64,000 bases of DNA from Gammaproteobacteria bacterium (GCA_023228645.1 JALOAT010000010.1:35253-99252), one strand, 5' to 3'. Positions 17,424 through 27,335 are shown, counted from the stretch's first letter. Numbers and translations: made by a program. The notes: generated by a model not told the origin, from the sequence alone.

Positions 17424-18230
17424 TCATCGCGTACGTGGATGTGAAAGCCTATCCAGCCGCAGGCGTTCGCGTTCGTCGAACAACCGACGTGCACCGAACC
17501 ACACCGCGGCCACCGTACCAAACCCAGTGCCCGCCGCAATGAGGAACATGATCAGGATCTGATATTTCACCGCCTCCATGGGCGGTGTACCGGCGAGGAT
17601 CTGACCGGTCATCATGCCCGGCAGGCTGACGATACCGGCGGCCGCCATGGCGTTCATGATGTGCACCATGCCCACCCGCACGGCGTCGCGGCGGATGGCG
17701 CCGATGGCCTGGACGGCGGTGTGGCCAAGGGCGAGGCGCGTTTCAATCACCGCGCGTTGCTGGAAGGCGCCGCTGGTGAGCCGGTCGAGGCCGAGCGACA
17801 CGCCGTTCATGGTATTGCCGAGCAGCATACCCAAGAGCGGAATGGCGTACTGCGGCTGCCACCAGGGCGTGGTGCCGATGACCGCGATCAGCGCGAACAA
17901 GGTCACCGTGAAGGACGACAGGAACATGGAGGCGGTGCCCAGGCCGAATCCCCACGGCCCCCCGAAGCGGCGTTGCTGCCGGGCCATCACCTCGCGGCCG
18001 GCCACCAGGAGCATGATCAGCGCCAGCAGGGCGATCCAGCCCAAACCGGCATTCTCGAACAACACCTTCAAGACCAGCCCGATAAGCAGCAACTGCAAGG
18101 TGGTGCGCAGGGCGCCCAGCAGCAGGCGGCGACCCAGGCCCAACCGCAAGCCGTGGGCGACGACGGCGAGCGCGGCGACCAGCAGTGCGGCAAGCGACAG
18201 GTCGAGAACGGACAGCGCGATGACACTCAT
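17424..18230 (-). CDS. fetB: FetB-type ABC permease (UPF0014, iron/metal export)
   Basis: A 268-residue integral membrane protein with about seven hydrophobic helices. It contains the UPF0014/FetB blocks LRTTLQLLLIGLVLKVLF, GNTMNGVSLGLDRLTSG, RLALGHTAVQA and IVSLPGMMTGQILAGTPP. In E. coli FetA-FetB exports iron and eases oxidative stress. The start at 18230 overlaps the ATPase stop by 4 bases (ATGA), the usual translational coupling of this exporter. The metal exported here is inferred from the family only. Confidence 0.9.
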   Translation of the reverse strand: MSVIALSVLDLSLAALLVAALAVVAHGLRLGLGRRLLLGALRTTLQLLLIGLVLKVLFENAGLGWIALLALIMLLVAGREVMARQQRRFGGPWGFGLGTASMFLSSFTVTLFALIAVIGTTPWWQPQYAIPLLGMLLGNTMNGVSLGLDRLTSGAFQQRAVIETRLALGHTAVQAIGAIRRDAVRVGMVHIMNAMAAAGIVSLPGMMTGQILAGTPPMEAVKYQILIMFLIAAGTGFGTVAAVWFGARRLFDERERLRLDRLSHPRTR

Positions 18231-18898
18231 ACCAGAGGCTCCAGCCGTCCTCGCGGCAAGACCTGAAAGCGCCTTCGTGCCACACGTCGCAACTGCTCGT
18301 GGTCGTGACTCACCCACAACACCGGCGCACCACAGGTGCGTGCATAGGCCAACACGCAGGCCTCCACCTGCTCCGCGGCCGCCGCGTCGAGGCTGGCGGT
18401 CGGTTCATCGAGCAGTAACACCCGGGGTCCTCCGGCGAGCAGTCGAAGCAAGGCCAGGCGCTGGCGTTCACCGGTGGAGCAGCGTGCCACCTCCCAGTCC
18501 AGGGCATCGCCCGGCAGGCCAAGGGCGTGCAGCGCGTCGGCGGAGGCCTGAAAATGGGCGCCGATGCGTTCCTCCCACCACTGGCTCTCTGCCGGCAGAT
18601 AAGCGACGGCGGCGCGCCACGCAGCAGCCTGAAAGCCGCTGCGCGATTGGCCGTCCAGGTACACCTCGCCACGGGTCGGGTCCAGGTCGGCCACGCCTCG
18701 CAGCAACAGGGTCTTGCCTGCGCCCGAGGGCCCGGACAGCCCGACCACCTCCCCCGGTCCGGCCGACAGGCGCACGGGACCGAACAGGGGCGATCCGAGA
18801 TCAAGGATGTCGAGCGTGGCCAGTGGGGATTCTCCGGTGCCTGCCGATGGCCTGAGCAGGCATGGAAGGTATTTCGTTATCCCCGCGGCTGCAAGCAC
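18227..18898 (-). CDS. fetA: FetA-type ABC ATPase
   Basis: The ATP-binding subunit partnered with FetB. Visible motifs are Walker A GPSGAGKT, Q-loop region YLPAESQWWEE, an ABC signature in the form CSTGERQRLAL, Walker B VLLLDEPTASLD and the switch histidine in VSHDHEQLRR. The reading frame stays open to a GTG at 18973, but that start falls inside the terminator of amtB. The GTG at 18898, preceded by AAAGGG about 10 bases upstream, gives 223 residues, close to E. coli FetA. No in-frame ATG exists, so the start is uncertain. It overlaps fetB by 4 bases. Confidence 0.85.
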   Translation of the reverse strand: MLAAAGITKYLPCLLRPSAGTGESPLATLDILDLGSPLFGPVRLSAGPGEVVGLSGPSGAGKTLLLRGVADLDPTRGEVYLDGQSRSGFQAAAWRAAVAYLPAESQWWEERIGAHFQASADALHALGLPGDALDWEVARCSTGERQRLALLRLLAGGPRVLLLDEPTASLDAAAAEQVEACVLAYARTCGAPVLWVSHDHEQLRRVARRRFQVLPRGRLEPLV

Positions 18899-18959
18899 GG
18901 CGACGACGTCGCCCTTTGCGACGGCGGAGGAGCCGGACTTTTGCCGACGGCATCGTAAC

Positions 18960-18990
18960 AAAACAACGGGCACCTGCTGCCAGGTGCCCG
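18960..18990 (-). terminator. Rho-independent terminator of amtB
   Basis: GGGCACCTG and CAGGTGCCC (18969-18990) form a 9-bp stem with a CTGC loop. On the minus strand it is followed by GTTGTTTTGTTA. It lies about 30 bases after the amtB stop and marks the end of the torF-glnK-amtB transcript. Confidence 0.85.
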
Positions 18991-19022
18991 TGCACGTACA
19001 TCACTGAGGAGGAGCTTCGTTC

Positions 19023-20267
19023 TTATTTGCTGGTGAATTCGGGGTAGGCCTCGAGACCGCATTCGGCCAGGTCCACACCCGAGTACTCATCTTCTTCGCT
19101 CACGCGGATACCCATCACGGCGCGCAGGATTGCCCAAACCGCAAAACTGGCGACGAACACCCAGGCGAAGATCACCGCAGCGCCGATGATCTGGTTCCAC
19201 AGACTGGCATCCGCATGGGAGAAGGCCACCGCCAAAAGGCCCCAGATACCTGCCACACCGTGCACAGAGATGGCGCCCACCGGATCGTCGATCTTCAGGT
19301 TGTCGAGCGTCACGATGGAGAACACCACCAATCCGCCGCCCAACGCGCCGATCAGCGTCGCCGTGAGTACTGCCGGGGCGAGCGGTTCGGCGGTGATGGA
19401 CACCAGCCCGGCCAATGCACCGTTCAGCGCCATGGTGAGATCGGCTTTGCCAAACAGCAGCCGCGACGTGACCAGTGCCGCGACTACGCCGCCTGCCGCC
19501 GCCATATTGGTGTTCACGAACACCTTCGCCACGGCATTGGCTTCACCGACGTCGGACAACTTCAGCTCGGAACCGCCGTTGAAGCCAAACCAGCCAAGCC
19601 AAAGGATCATCGTGCCCAGCGTGGCGAGCGGCAGATTGGCGCCGGGGATGGCGTTCACTTCACCGTTCGGACCGTACTTGCCCTTACGTGCCCCCAGCAG
19701 CAGCACGCCTGCGAGGGCGGCCGAGGCGCCCGCGAGGTGCACCACGCCGGAACCGGCAAAGTCCACGAAGCCCAACTCGTCGAGGAAGCCACCGCCCCAC
19801 TTCCAGAAGCCTTGCACCGGATAAATGAAGCCGGTCATGACCACGGCAAAGGCAAGGAAGGCCCACAACCTCATGCGTTCGGCTACGGCGCCCGAGACGA
19901 TGGACATGCAGGTGGCGGCGAACACGACCTGGAAGAAGAAGTCGGCCATGTTCGAGTAATACGGTGCGTCCTCACCACCGGCATGCACCGCCTGCAGTGT
20001 GTGTTCTTCGCCGAGCAGGAAGCTGATGCCTGGAAGGGCCGCGCTGATACTGTCGCCGTACATGACGTTGTAGCCCACCAGCATGTACATGATGCTCGCG
20101 ACGGCGTAGAGCACTATGTTCTTGGTGAGGATCTCGGCGGTGTTCTTCGCACGCACCAGGCCGGCCTCCAGCATCGCAAAGCCCGCGGCCATCCACATGA
20201 CCAGGGCACCGGACACCAGGAAGTAAAAGGTGTCGAGCGCGTATTTCACTTCAGTGATCTGTTCCAT
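19023..20267 (-). CDS. amtB: Ammonium transporter
   Basis: Trimeric ammonium channel of the inner membrane. The 414-residue product has the eleven-helix Amt pattern. The twin pore histidines are visible as H177 in AGSGVVHLAG and H336 in GAISVHGVAG, with AGFAMLEAGLVRAKN near the N-terminus and GFIYPVQGFWKWGGGFLDE in the middle. It starts 18 bases after glnK on the same strand, the classic arrangement in which GlnK plugs the channel when nitrogen is plentiful. There is no separate signal peptide; MEQITEVKYALDTFYFLVSG begins close to the first helix. Confidence 0.97.
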   Translation of the reverse strand: MEQITEVKYALDTFYFLVSGALVMWMAAGFAMLEAGLVRAKNTAEILTKNIVLYAVASIMYMLVGYNVMYGDSISAALPGISFLLGEEHTLQAVHAGGEDAPYYSNMADFFFQVVFAATCMSIVSGAVAERMRLWAFLAFAVVMTGFIYPVQGFWKWGGGFLDELGFVDFAGSGVVHLAGASAALAGVLLLGARKGKYGPNGEVNAIPGANLPLATLGTMILWLGWFGFNGGSELKLSDVGEANAVAKVFVNTNMAAAGGVVAALVTSRLLFGKADLTMALNGALAGLVSITAEPLAPAVLTATLIGALGGGLVVFSIVTLDNLKIDDPVGAISVHGVAGIWGLLAVAFSHADASLWNQIIGAAVIFAWVFVASFAVWAILRAVMGIRVSEEDEYSGVDLAECGLEAYPEFTSK

Positions 20268-20285
20268 GGCGTTTCTCCTTGCGCG

Positions 20286-20624
20286 TTACAGTGCGTCCGG
20301 CCCGGTCTCGCCGGTGCGGATGCGCATCACGTGCTCGAGATCGAACACGAACACCTTGCCGTCGCCGATCTTGCCGGTATTCGCCGCCTTGCCGATGGCC
20401 TCGACAACGCGATCGACCAGGCTCAGCGGCACCGCTGCCTCGATCTTCACCTTCGGCAGGAAATCGACGACGTATTCCGCGCCGCGATACAGCTCGGTAT
20501 GCCCTTTCTGACGTCCGAAGCCCTTCACCTCGGTGACCGTGATGCCCTGCACGCCCACGTCGGACAGGGCCTCACGCACGTCATCGAGCTTGAACGGCTT
20601 GATGATGGCGGTAATCAGTTTCAT
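20286..20624 (-). CDS. glnK: Nitrogen regulatory protein P-II
   Basis: A 112-residue P-II trimer subunit. It senses 2-oxoglutarate and ATP/ADP and controls AmtB. MKLITAIIKPFKLDDVREAL is the standard beginning. The T-loop GFGRQKGHTELYRGAEYVVDF contains the uridylylation tyrosine Y51, and KIGDGKVFVFDLEHVMRIRTGE is the C-loop region. Adjacent amtB favours GlnK over GlnB. The start is fixed at 20624 by homology. The short gap after torF contains a hairpin (20650-20668) whose T-run lies on the opposite strand, so it does not obviously stop this operon. Confidence 0.95.
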   Translation of the reverse strand: MKLITAIIKPFKLDDVREALSDVGVQGITVTEVKGFGRQKGHTELYRGAEYVVDFLPKVKIEAAVPLSLVDRVVEAIGKAANTGKIGDGKVFVFDLEHVMRIRTGETGPDAL

Positions 20625-20678
20625 GGTTTGCGTCCTCGCAGGTGGACCCGCCGATCGCAGGCGGGCGTTTTTCACGAC

Positions 20679-21380
20679 TCAGAAGCTCTTGGTCCAGGCG
20701 ACGCTGAAGCGCGGATCGTCGTTGTCCTTGCCGTTGCTCACGCCGTCGAGATCGTTCTGATCGAAGGCGAAAGTGAAATCGCCGAAGTCACCGGCGGACT
20801 TGGTGAGGCCGATCCGGTAGTGCATGTAGTCCAGGTCAGTGCCTGCCTCGCCATCTTCATCGAAGGTGTAGGCACCTACGGTCAGACCGAGGGTGAATTC
20901 ATCGGGCAGGACGAATTCCGCGCCGGCGTAGTAATAGAGGTCGCCCTCCATGAACGGCTGCGCAGCGGTGGGGTCGCTTTGTACGTCGCTGTTCACGGTG
21001 TAGGCGAGGCCCACGGTGAACATCTCGTAGCTGATGCTGCCGTACAGCTCGGTGAAATCGGCGTCGTCCGCGAGGGGGTACATGTAGTGGTTGACGCCCA
21101 GGTCATAACCGAGCGCGCCTGCTTCGCCGGAAAAACCCGCGTACACATCGTGCTCGTAGGCGCCGTCGAGGTCGGAAAGCCAGGTGCCTGCGTAGAAGCC
21201 CGCGTCGTGCTCGTAATCGACGCCGCCCTGCACGGCGGAGCGATCGTCGTTCTGGGTGACGCCGCGCCAGAGATAGTTGCTGGTGACACCCACGTTGCCG
21301 GTCACGTCGGCGCAAGCGCTGCCGCTCACGAACAGGCCGGCAGCCAGCGTGGACAGTACAGTGGTGATGGTCTTGCTCAT
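20679..21380 (-). CDS. TorF family putative porin
   Basis: A 233-residue outer-membrane protein of the Gcw_chp/TorF group. Signal peptide MSKTITTVLSTLAAGLFVSGSACA is followed by DVTGNVGVTSNYLWRGVTQN, a strong family signature. Repeated Tyr- and Asp-rich strands follow, with an aromatic terminus (FSVAWTKSF). AAGGAG before the ATG at 21380 supports the start. These genes often sit beside glnK-amtB; the likely role is outer-membrane passage of a nitrogen compound, but this is unproved. It is the first gene behind the sigma-54 promoter. Confidence 0.85.
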   Translation of the reverse strand: MSKTITTVLSTLAAGLFVSGSACADVTGNVGVTSNYLWRGVTQNDDRSAVQGGVDYEHDAGFYAGTWLSDLDGAYEHDVYAGFSGEAGALGYDLGVNHYMYPLADDADFTELYGSISYEMFTVGLAYTVNSDVQSDPTAAQPFMEGDLYYYAGAEFVLPDEFTLGLTVGAYTFDEDGEAGTDLDYMHYRIGLTKSAGDFGDFTFAFDQNDLDGVSNGKDNDDPRFSVAWTKSF

Positions 21381-21425
21381 TGTTCTTGCTCCTTGCGGAA
21401 TACCAGGGGAATGCAAGGGAGCATT

Positions 21426-21441
21426 TGCACGGGCTGTGCCA
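21426..21441 (-). promoter_or_regulatory. Sigma-54 promoter of torF-glnK-amtB
   Basis: The minus strand reads TGGCACAGCCCGTGCA. It has the GG and GC dinucleotides exactly 10 bases apart, as the -24/-12 consensus TGGCACN5TTGCA requires, with one departure (GTGCA for TTGCA). It lies about 46 bases upstream of the torF start. This is the normal control for glnK-amtB via NtrC. I found no clear pair of NtrC enhancer sites in the next 120 bases. Confidence 0.75.
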
Positions 21442-21607
21442 GTTGCGGGATTCACCGCGCAACCGGCTCGCAGGCGTAACAGCGCGTGTGAAACGGGGTC
21501 TTTGCCGCACCCTTAGGCAGCGACAGGAATGGCCTCGCACCTTTATAGTGCGCGGCCGGACGCGGGCGATTACCCTAAAATCAAACCATCACGATGGGGG
21601 AGCACTA

Positions 21608-21865
21608 ATGAACAATCCGGGATTCATCGATGAGCTGTCGCGGCGCATTGCCGGCATCCTCCCGCCGGGTGCGCGGGACCTGCAACACGATATGGAGAAG
21701 AACGTGCGCGCCATGTTGCACAGCACGTTCGCCCACCTGGACCTGGTGACACGCGAGGATTTCGAGGTCCAGACGCGCGTACTGGAACATACGCGCGCGA
21801 AGCTCATGGCCCTGGAAAAGCAGGTCGCCGAGTTGGAAGCCCGCTGCGGCGGAAAGGCACCCTAA
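21608..21865 (+). CDS. ubiK: Ubiquinone biosynthesis accessory factor UbiK
   Basis: An 85-residue protein of the UbiK/YqiC (BMFP) family, which helps the aerobic ubiquinone assembly complex with UbiJ and UbiB. FIDELSRRIAGILPPGARDL opens the protein. DMEKNVRAMLHSTFAHLDLV and REDFEVQTRVLEHTRAKL follow, and a C-terminal coiled coil LMALEKQVAELEA drives trimerisation. The ATG at 21608 is preceded by GGGGGAG. It is divergent from torF. No other ubi gene is nearby. Confidence 0.92.
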   Translation: MNNPGFIDELSRRIAGILPPGARDLQHDMEKNVRAMLHSTFAHLDLVTREDFEVQTRVLEHTRAKLMALEKQVAELEARCGGKAP

Positions 21866-21932
21866 TCTGGCGCCAAGTGACTAGGCAGGGCTCTGATTGA
21901 AGTCCCCTCTCCCTGTCCCTCTCCCGGAGGGC

Positions 21933-22040
21933 TGTCGTTGTAGCCAGCCCTTCTTGCTCCCTCTCCCTCCGGGCTGTCTCTTGGTCACATTTCGCCGTTG
22001 TAGCCAGCCCTCCTTGCCCCCTCTCCTTCCGGGAGACGAG
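21933..22040 (+). repeat. Two near-tandem units of a TAGCCAGC/CTCTCC repeat
   Basis: Two units of about 45 bases share GTTGTAGCCAGCCCT-CTTGC, then CCCTCTCC-TCCGGG, separated by a short spacer. A third unit occurs inverted at 40421-40466 (TCTCCCGGAGGGAGAGGGGG, then CAAGAGAAGCTGGCTACAAC), within the loop of a different repeat. The second unit here runs directly into repeat copy B. Confidence 0.75.
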
Positions 22041-22215
22041 CGCATGGATGCGCGAGGTACGACCCCATGGATGGGGGGAGGTAGACCGCGCCGGGAGCAA
22101 GCGGTCGAGAGCAACGCAGGGAGCGGTTGCCGAAAGTTGGGGAGAGGGAATCGATTCAGATGTGATTGTTTGATCTCTCGATCCCCTCATCCTGTCCTTC
22201 GGCAACCGCTGCTCT
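22010..22215 (+). repeat. Dispersed intergenic repeat, copy B
   Basis: It contains CGAGCGCATGGATGCGCGAG, GTACGACCCCATGGATGG, AGGTAGACCGCGCCGGGAGC and GATCCCCTCATCCTGTCC, the blocks of copy A at 13551-13685 in inverted orientation. Copy B adds an inner inverted repeat: AGCGGTTGCCGAA (22122-22134) pairs exactly with TTCGGCAACCGCT (22198-22210), enclosing 63 bases. Copy A has a corresponding but weaker pair around GGCAATTCGTTCC. Confidence 0.8.
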
Positions 22216-22288
22216 TCTCCGTGGCCCGCGGCCTCCGTAGTTCCAGCTTTTTTCTAGGCCGGGCTGGCGTTATTCAGCGCTTTCCTGA

Positions 22289-23008
22289 TCAGCCCAGCTG
22301 TGCCGGATGCCGGCCCTCGGGCGCAACCGGAACCGGCGTGATTTCCTCGCGCCACAGGCCGAGGGCGCCCGCCAGCACCAGGGTGATCCCCGCCATCTCG
22401 AGCCATTCCTCGCAGGCGATCGCCAGGCTCTGTTGCAGGAGCGTTGCAGCCTGCGCCAATCCGTAGCCGATCACCTCGACACCCACTGCGCCACTCACGA
22501 ACACCACGAGCCCGCCCGCCACCCGCACACTCGGCCCGCGGAAATGACGCCAGAGAAAACGCAGGCGGGAAATGGAGACGAGCAGAAAAGCGCATCCTGC
22601 CGCGAGGTAGAGGGTGATCCAGATGCCGTGCCCGCCCTCGAAGCGCGGCAGCCAGCCGTAACGCGCCAGCCCGGCGGTGAGCGCCTCGTGGAGGGACAAC
22701 GCCTCGTCTGCGGAGAGGAACACGAACGCAAGGCCCAGCACCGCGAGGAACCCGCGGCCGAGGGGTGCGAGGGCCCCCGGGCGGCGCGCCTTGAGCAGCA
22801 GCACCACGCCCACGGCACACAGCTGAATCGAGGAAAACCAGGCGGCGATGCTCTGCTCGCCGTCCAGGTCGACGAGACGGCGCACGAACCAGAACGGGCT
22901 GCCAAGTGCACACTCCAAGAGGAAAAGGATCACCAAAGATGCTTCGAACAGCAGCAGCCCGCTGACCAGGAGATGGACGTCCCTGCGTGTGAGCGTGTCC
23001 ATGGGCAT
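22289..23008 (-). CDS. Integral membrane protein of unknown function
   Basis: About 239 residues with six or so hydrophobic helices (DVHLLVSGLLLFEASLVILF, SSIQLCAVGVVLLLKARR, FLAVLGLAFVFLSADEALSL, IWITLYLAAGCAFLLVSISR, VAGGLVVFVSGAVGVEVIGY, EMAGITLVLAGALGLW). Acidic and His residues inside or next to helices (ADEALSLHE, EGGHGIW, CEEWLEM) are conspicuous, and could mean metal or proton handling. I do not recognise a named family. The start is uncertain: ATG codons at 23008 and 23002 and a TTG at 23029 all lack a convincing ribosome-binding site. Confidence 0.6.
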   Translation of the reverse strand: MPMDTLTRRDVHLLVSGLLLFEASLVILFLLECALGSPFWFVRRLVDLDGEQSIAAWFSSIQLCAVGVVLLLKARRPGALAPLGRGFLAVLGLAFVFLSADEALSLHEALTAGLARYGWLPRFEGGHGIWITLYLAAGCAFLLVSISRLRFLWRHFRGPSVRVAGGLVVFVSGAVGVEVIGYGLAQAATLLQQSLAIACEEWLEMAGITLVLAGALGLWREEITPVPVAPEGRHPAQLG

Positions 23009-23118
23009 GGCTTGCGTGGGGCGAGGCAAAAAGCATGGCCTGAGCCACGGGAATTGCCAGGCGTTCCCAAGCGATCGTCGATCCGGTATGTTCTGCGCAT
23101 CCAGGGAAGGAATGCATC

Positions 23119-24615
<1,497 letters not shown>

Positions 24616-24726
24616 TCTCGCGCGAGCCGCCTTGGGAATCAAGCAATTGCAGCCACCGCCCCAAGTCGGACCCGCGCCCGGGCGGCGCGTGGAGTAAAAT
24701 GGCGCGCCCTGCGAAACACCCGGTCC

Positions 24727-26748
24727 ATGCATAGTCTCAATCCCCGCCAGAAAGAAGCCGCGCGCTACATCGACGGCCCCTTGCTCGTGCTCGCCGGCGC
24801 GGGCAGCGGCAAGACGCGCGTCATCACCCAGAAGATCGCCTTCCTGATCCAGCAGTGTGGCATCGCGCCCCGCAACATCGCCGCCGTCACCTTTACCAAC
24901 AAGGCGGCGCGCGAGATGAAGGAGCGCGTGGGCAAGCTCATGCAGGGCAAGGAGTCGCGCGGCCTGCGCGTATCCACCTTCCACACCCTGGGCTTGGACA
25001 TCCTCAAGCGTGAGCTGAAGCTGGCGAGGCTCAAGAGCGGCTTTTCCATTTTCGACAGCCAGGACAGCGCCGGCCTCATCCGCGAGCTGCTGCGCCGCGA
25101 CGCGGGCGCGGACGATCTGGCCGAACAGGTGCAATGGCGCATCTCGCGCTGGAAAAACGGCTTCGTCGGCCCCGCCGAGGCGGCCATGAACGCGGCCGAT
25201 ATGCAGGAACACGCCGCTGCCAAGGTGTATGAGGAATACAACCGCCACCTGCGCGCCTACAACGCGGTGGACTTCGACGACCTCATCATGCTGCCGGTGC
25301 TGCTGTTCCGCGAGCACCCCGAGGCGCTGGAGCGCTGGCAGAACCAGATCCGCTACCTGCTGGTCGACGAATACCAGGACACCAATGCCACCCAGTACCA
25401 GCTGGTGCGCATGCTGGTGGGCGTACGCGGCGCGCTCACGGTGGTGGGCGACGACGACCAGTCCATCTACGCCTGGCGCGGCGCGCAGCCCGAGAATCTG
25501 GCGCTGCTGAAGAACGACTTCCCGAACCTGAAGGTGGTGAAGCTGGAGCAGAACTACCGCTCCATGGCGCGCATCCTCAAGGCCGCCAACCAACTCATCG
25601 CCAACAACCCGCACGTGTTCGAGAAACAGCTGTGGAGCGAGATGGGCCATGGCGATCCGCTGCGGGTAATCACCGTGCGCGATGATGACCACGAGGCCGA
25701 ACGCGTGGTCTCGGAGATCATCACCCATCGCTTCAGGCACCGCACCGAGTACGGCGAGTACGCCATCCTCTACCGCGGCAATCACCAGTCGCGGCTGTTC
25801 GAGAAGGCCCTGCGCGAGCAGCGCATCCCCTACATCCTCTCCGGCGGCCAGTCCTTTTTCGCCCACGCGGAGATCAAGGACATCATGGGTTACCTGCGCC
25901 TGCTGGTGAATCCGGACGACGACGCGGCGTTCCTGCGCGTGGTGAACACACCCAAGCGCGAGATCGGCCCGACCACCGTGGAGAAGCTGGTGCACTACGC
26001 GGCCATGCGCCAGACCAGCCTGTTCGGCGCCTGCCACGAGCTCGGGCTCGGCCAGCACCTCAACGACCGCGCCGCGGACCGGCTGCGCCGCTTCGGCGAG
26101 TGGATCGTCGACATCGAGGACCGCGCCAAGCGCGGCAACGTCATTGAGGCGGTGCGCGATCTCATCAAGGAGATCGATTACGAGACGTGGCTGAACGACA
26201 CCAGCAAGGACCTCAAGCAGGCCGAGCGGCGCATGGGCAACGTGTGGGAACTGGTGGACTGGCTCAAGCGCATGAGCGAGCCCGAGCCCGGGGAGGTCGT
26301 GGCGGCGGAACCCACCTTGCAGGACCTGGTGAACCGCATGACGCTCATGGACATCCTCGACCGCAATAACGAGGAAAAGGGCGGCGACGCGGTGCGCCTG
26401 ATGACCCTGCACGCGGCCAAGGGGCTGGAGTTCCCGCACGTGTTCCTGGTGGGCATGGAAGAGATGCTGCTGCCCCACCGCAGCGCCGTGGAAGAGGACA
26501 ATGTGGAGGAAGAGCGCCGCCTCGCCTACGTGGGCATCACCCGCGCCCAGAAGACCCTCACCTTCACCCTCGCCGAACGCCGCCGCAAGGGCGGCGAACT
26601 GGTGCGCTGCGAGCCTTCACGCTTCCTCCAGGAACTGCCCCAGGACGACCTGCAATGGGAAGGTGGCGGTGTGGAACTACCCAAGGAAGAACGCCAGGAG
26701 CGCGGCAAGGCGCACCTGGCCAACCTGCGCGGCATGCTGGGCCAGTAG
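24727..26748 (+). CDS. rep: ATP-dependent DNA helicase Rep
   Basis: A superfamily 1A 3'-5' helicase that helps forks pass protein roadblocks. The 673-residue length and MHSLNPRQKEAARYIDGPLL opening are those of Rep rather than UvrD. Motifs in order are Walker A LAGAGSGKT (24-30), AVTFTNKAAREMKER, VSTFHTLGLDIL, DEYQDTNATQY (about 214), GDDDQSIYAWRGAQ, LEQNYRS, TLHAAKGLEFPHVFLVG and EERRLAYVGITRAQ. TAAAAT at about 24694 could be a -10 element. The C-terminal end (ERGKAHLANLRGMLGQ) lacks the UvrD tail found in the gene at 44957. Confidence 0.95.
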   Translation: MHSLNPRQKEAARYIDGPLLVLAGAGSGKTRVITQKIAFLIQQCGIAPRNIAAVTFTNKAAREMKERVGKLMQGKESRGLRVSTFHTLGLDILKRELKLARLKSGFSIFDSQDSAGLIRELLRRDAGADDLAEQVQWRISRWKNGFVGPAEAAMNAADMQEHAAAKVYEEYNRHLRAYNAVDFDDLIMLPVLLFREHPEALERWQNQIRYLLVDEYQDTNATQYQLVRMLVGVRGALTVVGDDDQSIYAWRGAQPENLALLKNDFPNLKVVKLEQNYRSMARILKAANQLIANNPHVFEKQLWSEMGHGDPLRVITVRDDDHEAERVVSEIITHRFRHRTEYGEYAILYRGNHQSRLFEKALREQRIPYILSGGQSFFAHAEIKDIMGYLRLLVNPDDDAAFLRVVNTPKREIGPTTVEKLVHYAAMRQTSLFGACHELGLGQHLNDRAADRLRRFGEWIVDIEDRAKRGNVIEAVRDLIKEIDYETWLNDTSKDLKQAERRMGNVWELVDWLKRMSEPEPGEVVAAEPTLQDLVNRMTLMDILDRNNEEKGGDAVRLMTLHAAKGLEFPHVFLVGMEEMLLPHRSAVEEDNVEEERRLAYVGITRAQKTLTFTLAERRRKGGELVRCEPSRFLQELPQDDLQWEGGGVELPKEERQERGKAHLANLRGMLGQ

Positions 26749-26750
26749 GC

Positions 26751-27335
26751 CTACGCGCCGATGAGATAAAGCCCGCCGCCCGTGAGGGCCACGCCCGAAT
26801 AGCGCAGCAGGCGCTCCGAGGCGCAGGCCCGCGCCGCCAGACCAACGAGTAGGCCACCCGCGTGCAGCGCGGCGGTGGCCAGCATGAAGCCGGCGCCGTA
26901 GAGCAGGCCGGACGCGGCGAGCGGCATCTCCGTGCCGTGGGCATGGCCGTGGAACACGGCGAAGCCACCGATCAGCGCCAGGCCAACGGCGGGCGTCACC
27001 TGCCGGCCAAACAGCACCAGCAGACCGAACGCCGTCACCGAGGCGGCGATGCCGAGCTCCACCTTGGGCAGTGTGACGCCGGCCACCGCCAGCGCGGCGG
27101 CGAGCGTCATGAGGGCGAGGAAGGCCAGCGGCGCGAGCCATGGCATCCTGCCGCCACGCTGCGCGGCCCACAGGCCGACCGCGACCATCGCGAGCAGGTG
27201 GTCCACACCGGCCAGCGGGTGAACGAAACCGTGAGAGAGCCCGCCCGGATCGCCGATGCCGGTGTGGGCAAAGGCCGCCGGGGTGGCGAGCAGTGAAAAA
27301 AGCGCAACTACGCGCTGAGGCATCTTCCTGTGCAT
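26751..27335 (-). CDS. HupE/UreJ family membrane protein
   Basis: A 194-residue protein with a signal-like N-terminus (RVVALFSLLATPAAFA) and about six membrane helices. The metal-binding HupE pattern is clear: mature end HTGIGDPGGLSHGFVHPLAG followed by VDHLLAMVAVGLWA, and FHGHAHGTEMP further on. HupE/UreJ proteins are secondary nickel (or cobalt) permeases usually linked to hydrogenase or urease genes. Neither is in this window, so the metal and purpose are inference. GGAG 6-7 bases before the ATG at 27335 supports the start. It is convergent with rep, with only 2 bases between the stops. Confidence 0.9.
   Translation of the reverse strand: MHRKMPQRVVALFSLLATPAAFAHTGIGDPGGLSHGFVHPLAGVDHLLAMVAVGLWAAQRGGRMPWLAPLAFLALMTLAAALAVAGVTLPKVELGIAASVTAFGLLVLFGRQVTPAVGLALIGGFAVFHGHAHGTEMPLAASGLLYGAGFMLATAALHAGGLLVGLAARACASERLLRYSGVALTGGGLYLIGA

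Larger units (their letters stand above)
21866..22288. other. Repeat-filled intergenic region
   Basis: No gene is supported. The left half holds two near-tandem copies of a unit reading CGTTGTAGCCAGCCCTTCTT, then GCTCCCTCTCCCTCCGGG (about 21933-21979 and 21993-22033). The right half is copy B of the dispersed repeat. The region ends beside the 3' end of the leftward membrane-protein gene. Confidence 0.7.

Noticed and set aside
20650..20675. Terminator between torF and glnK
   Set aside because: The hairpin CCCGCC/GGCGGG is followed by T-residues on the plus strand only, the wrong direction for this operon; at most it is a structural element.
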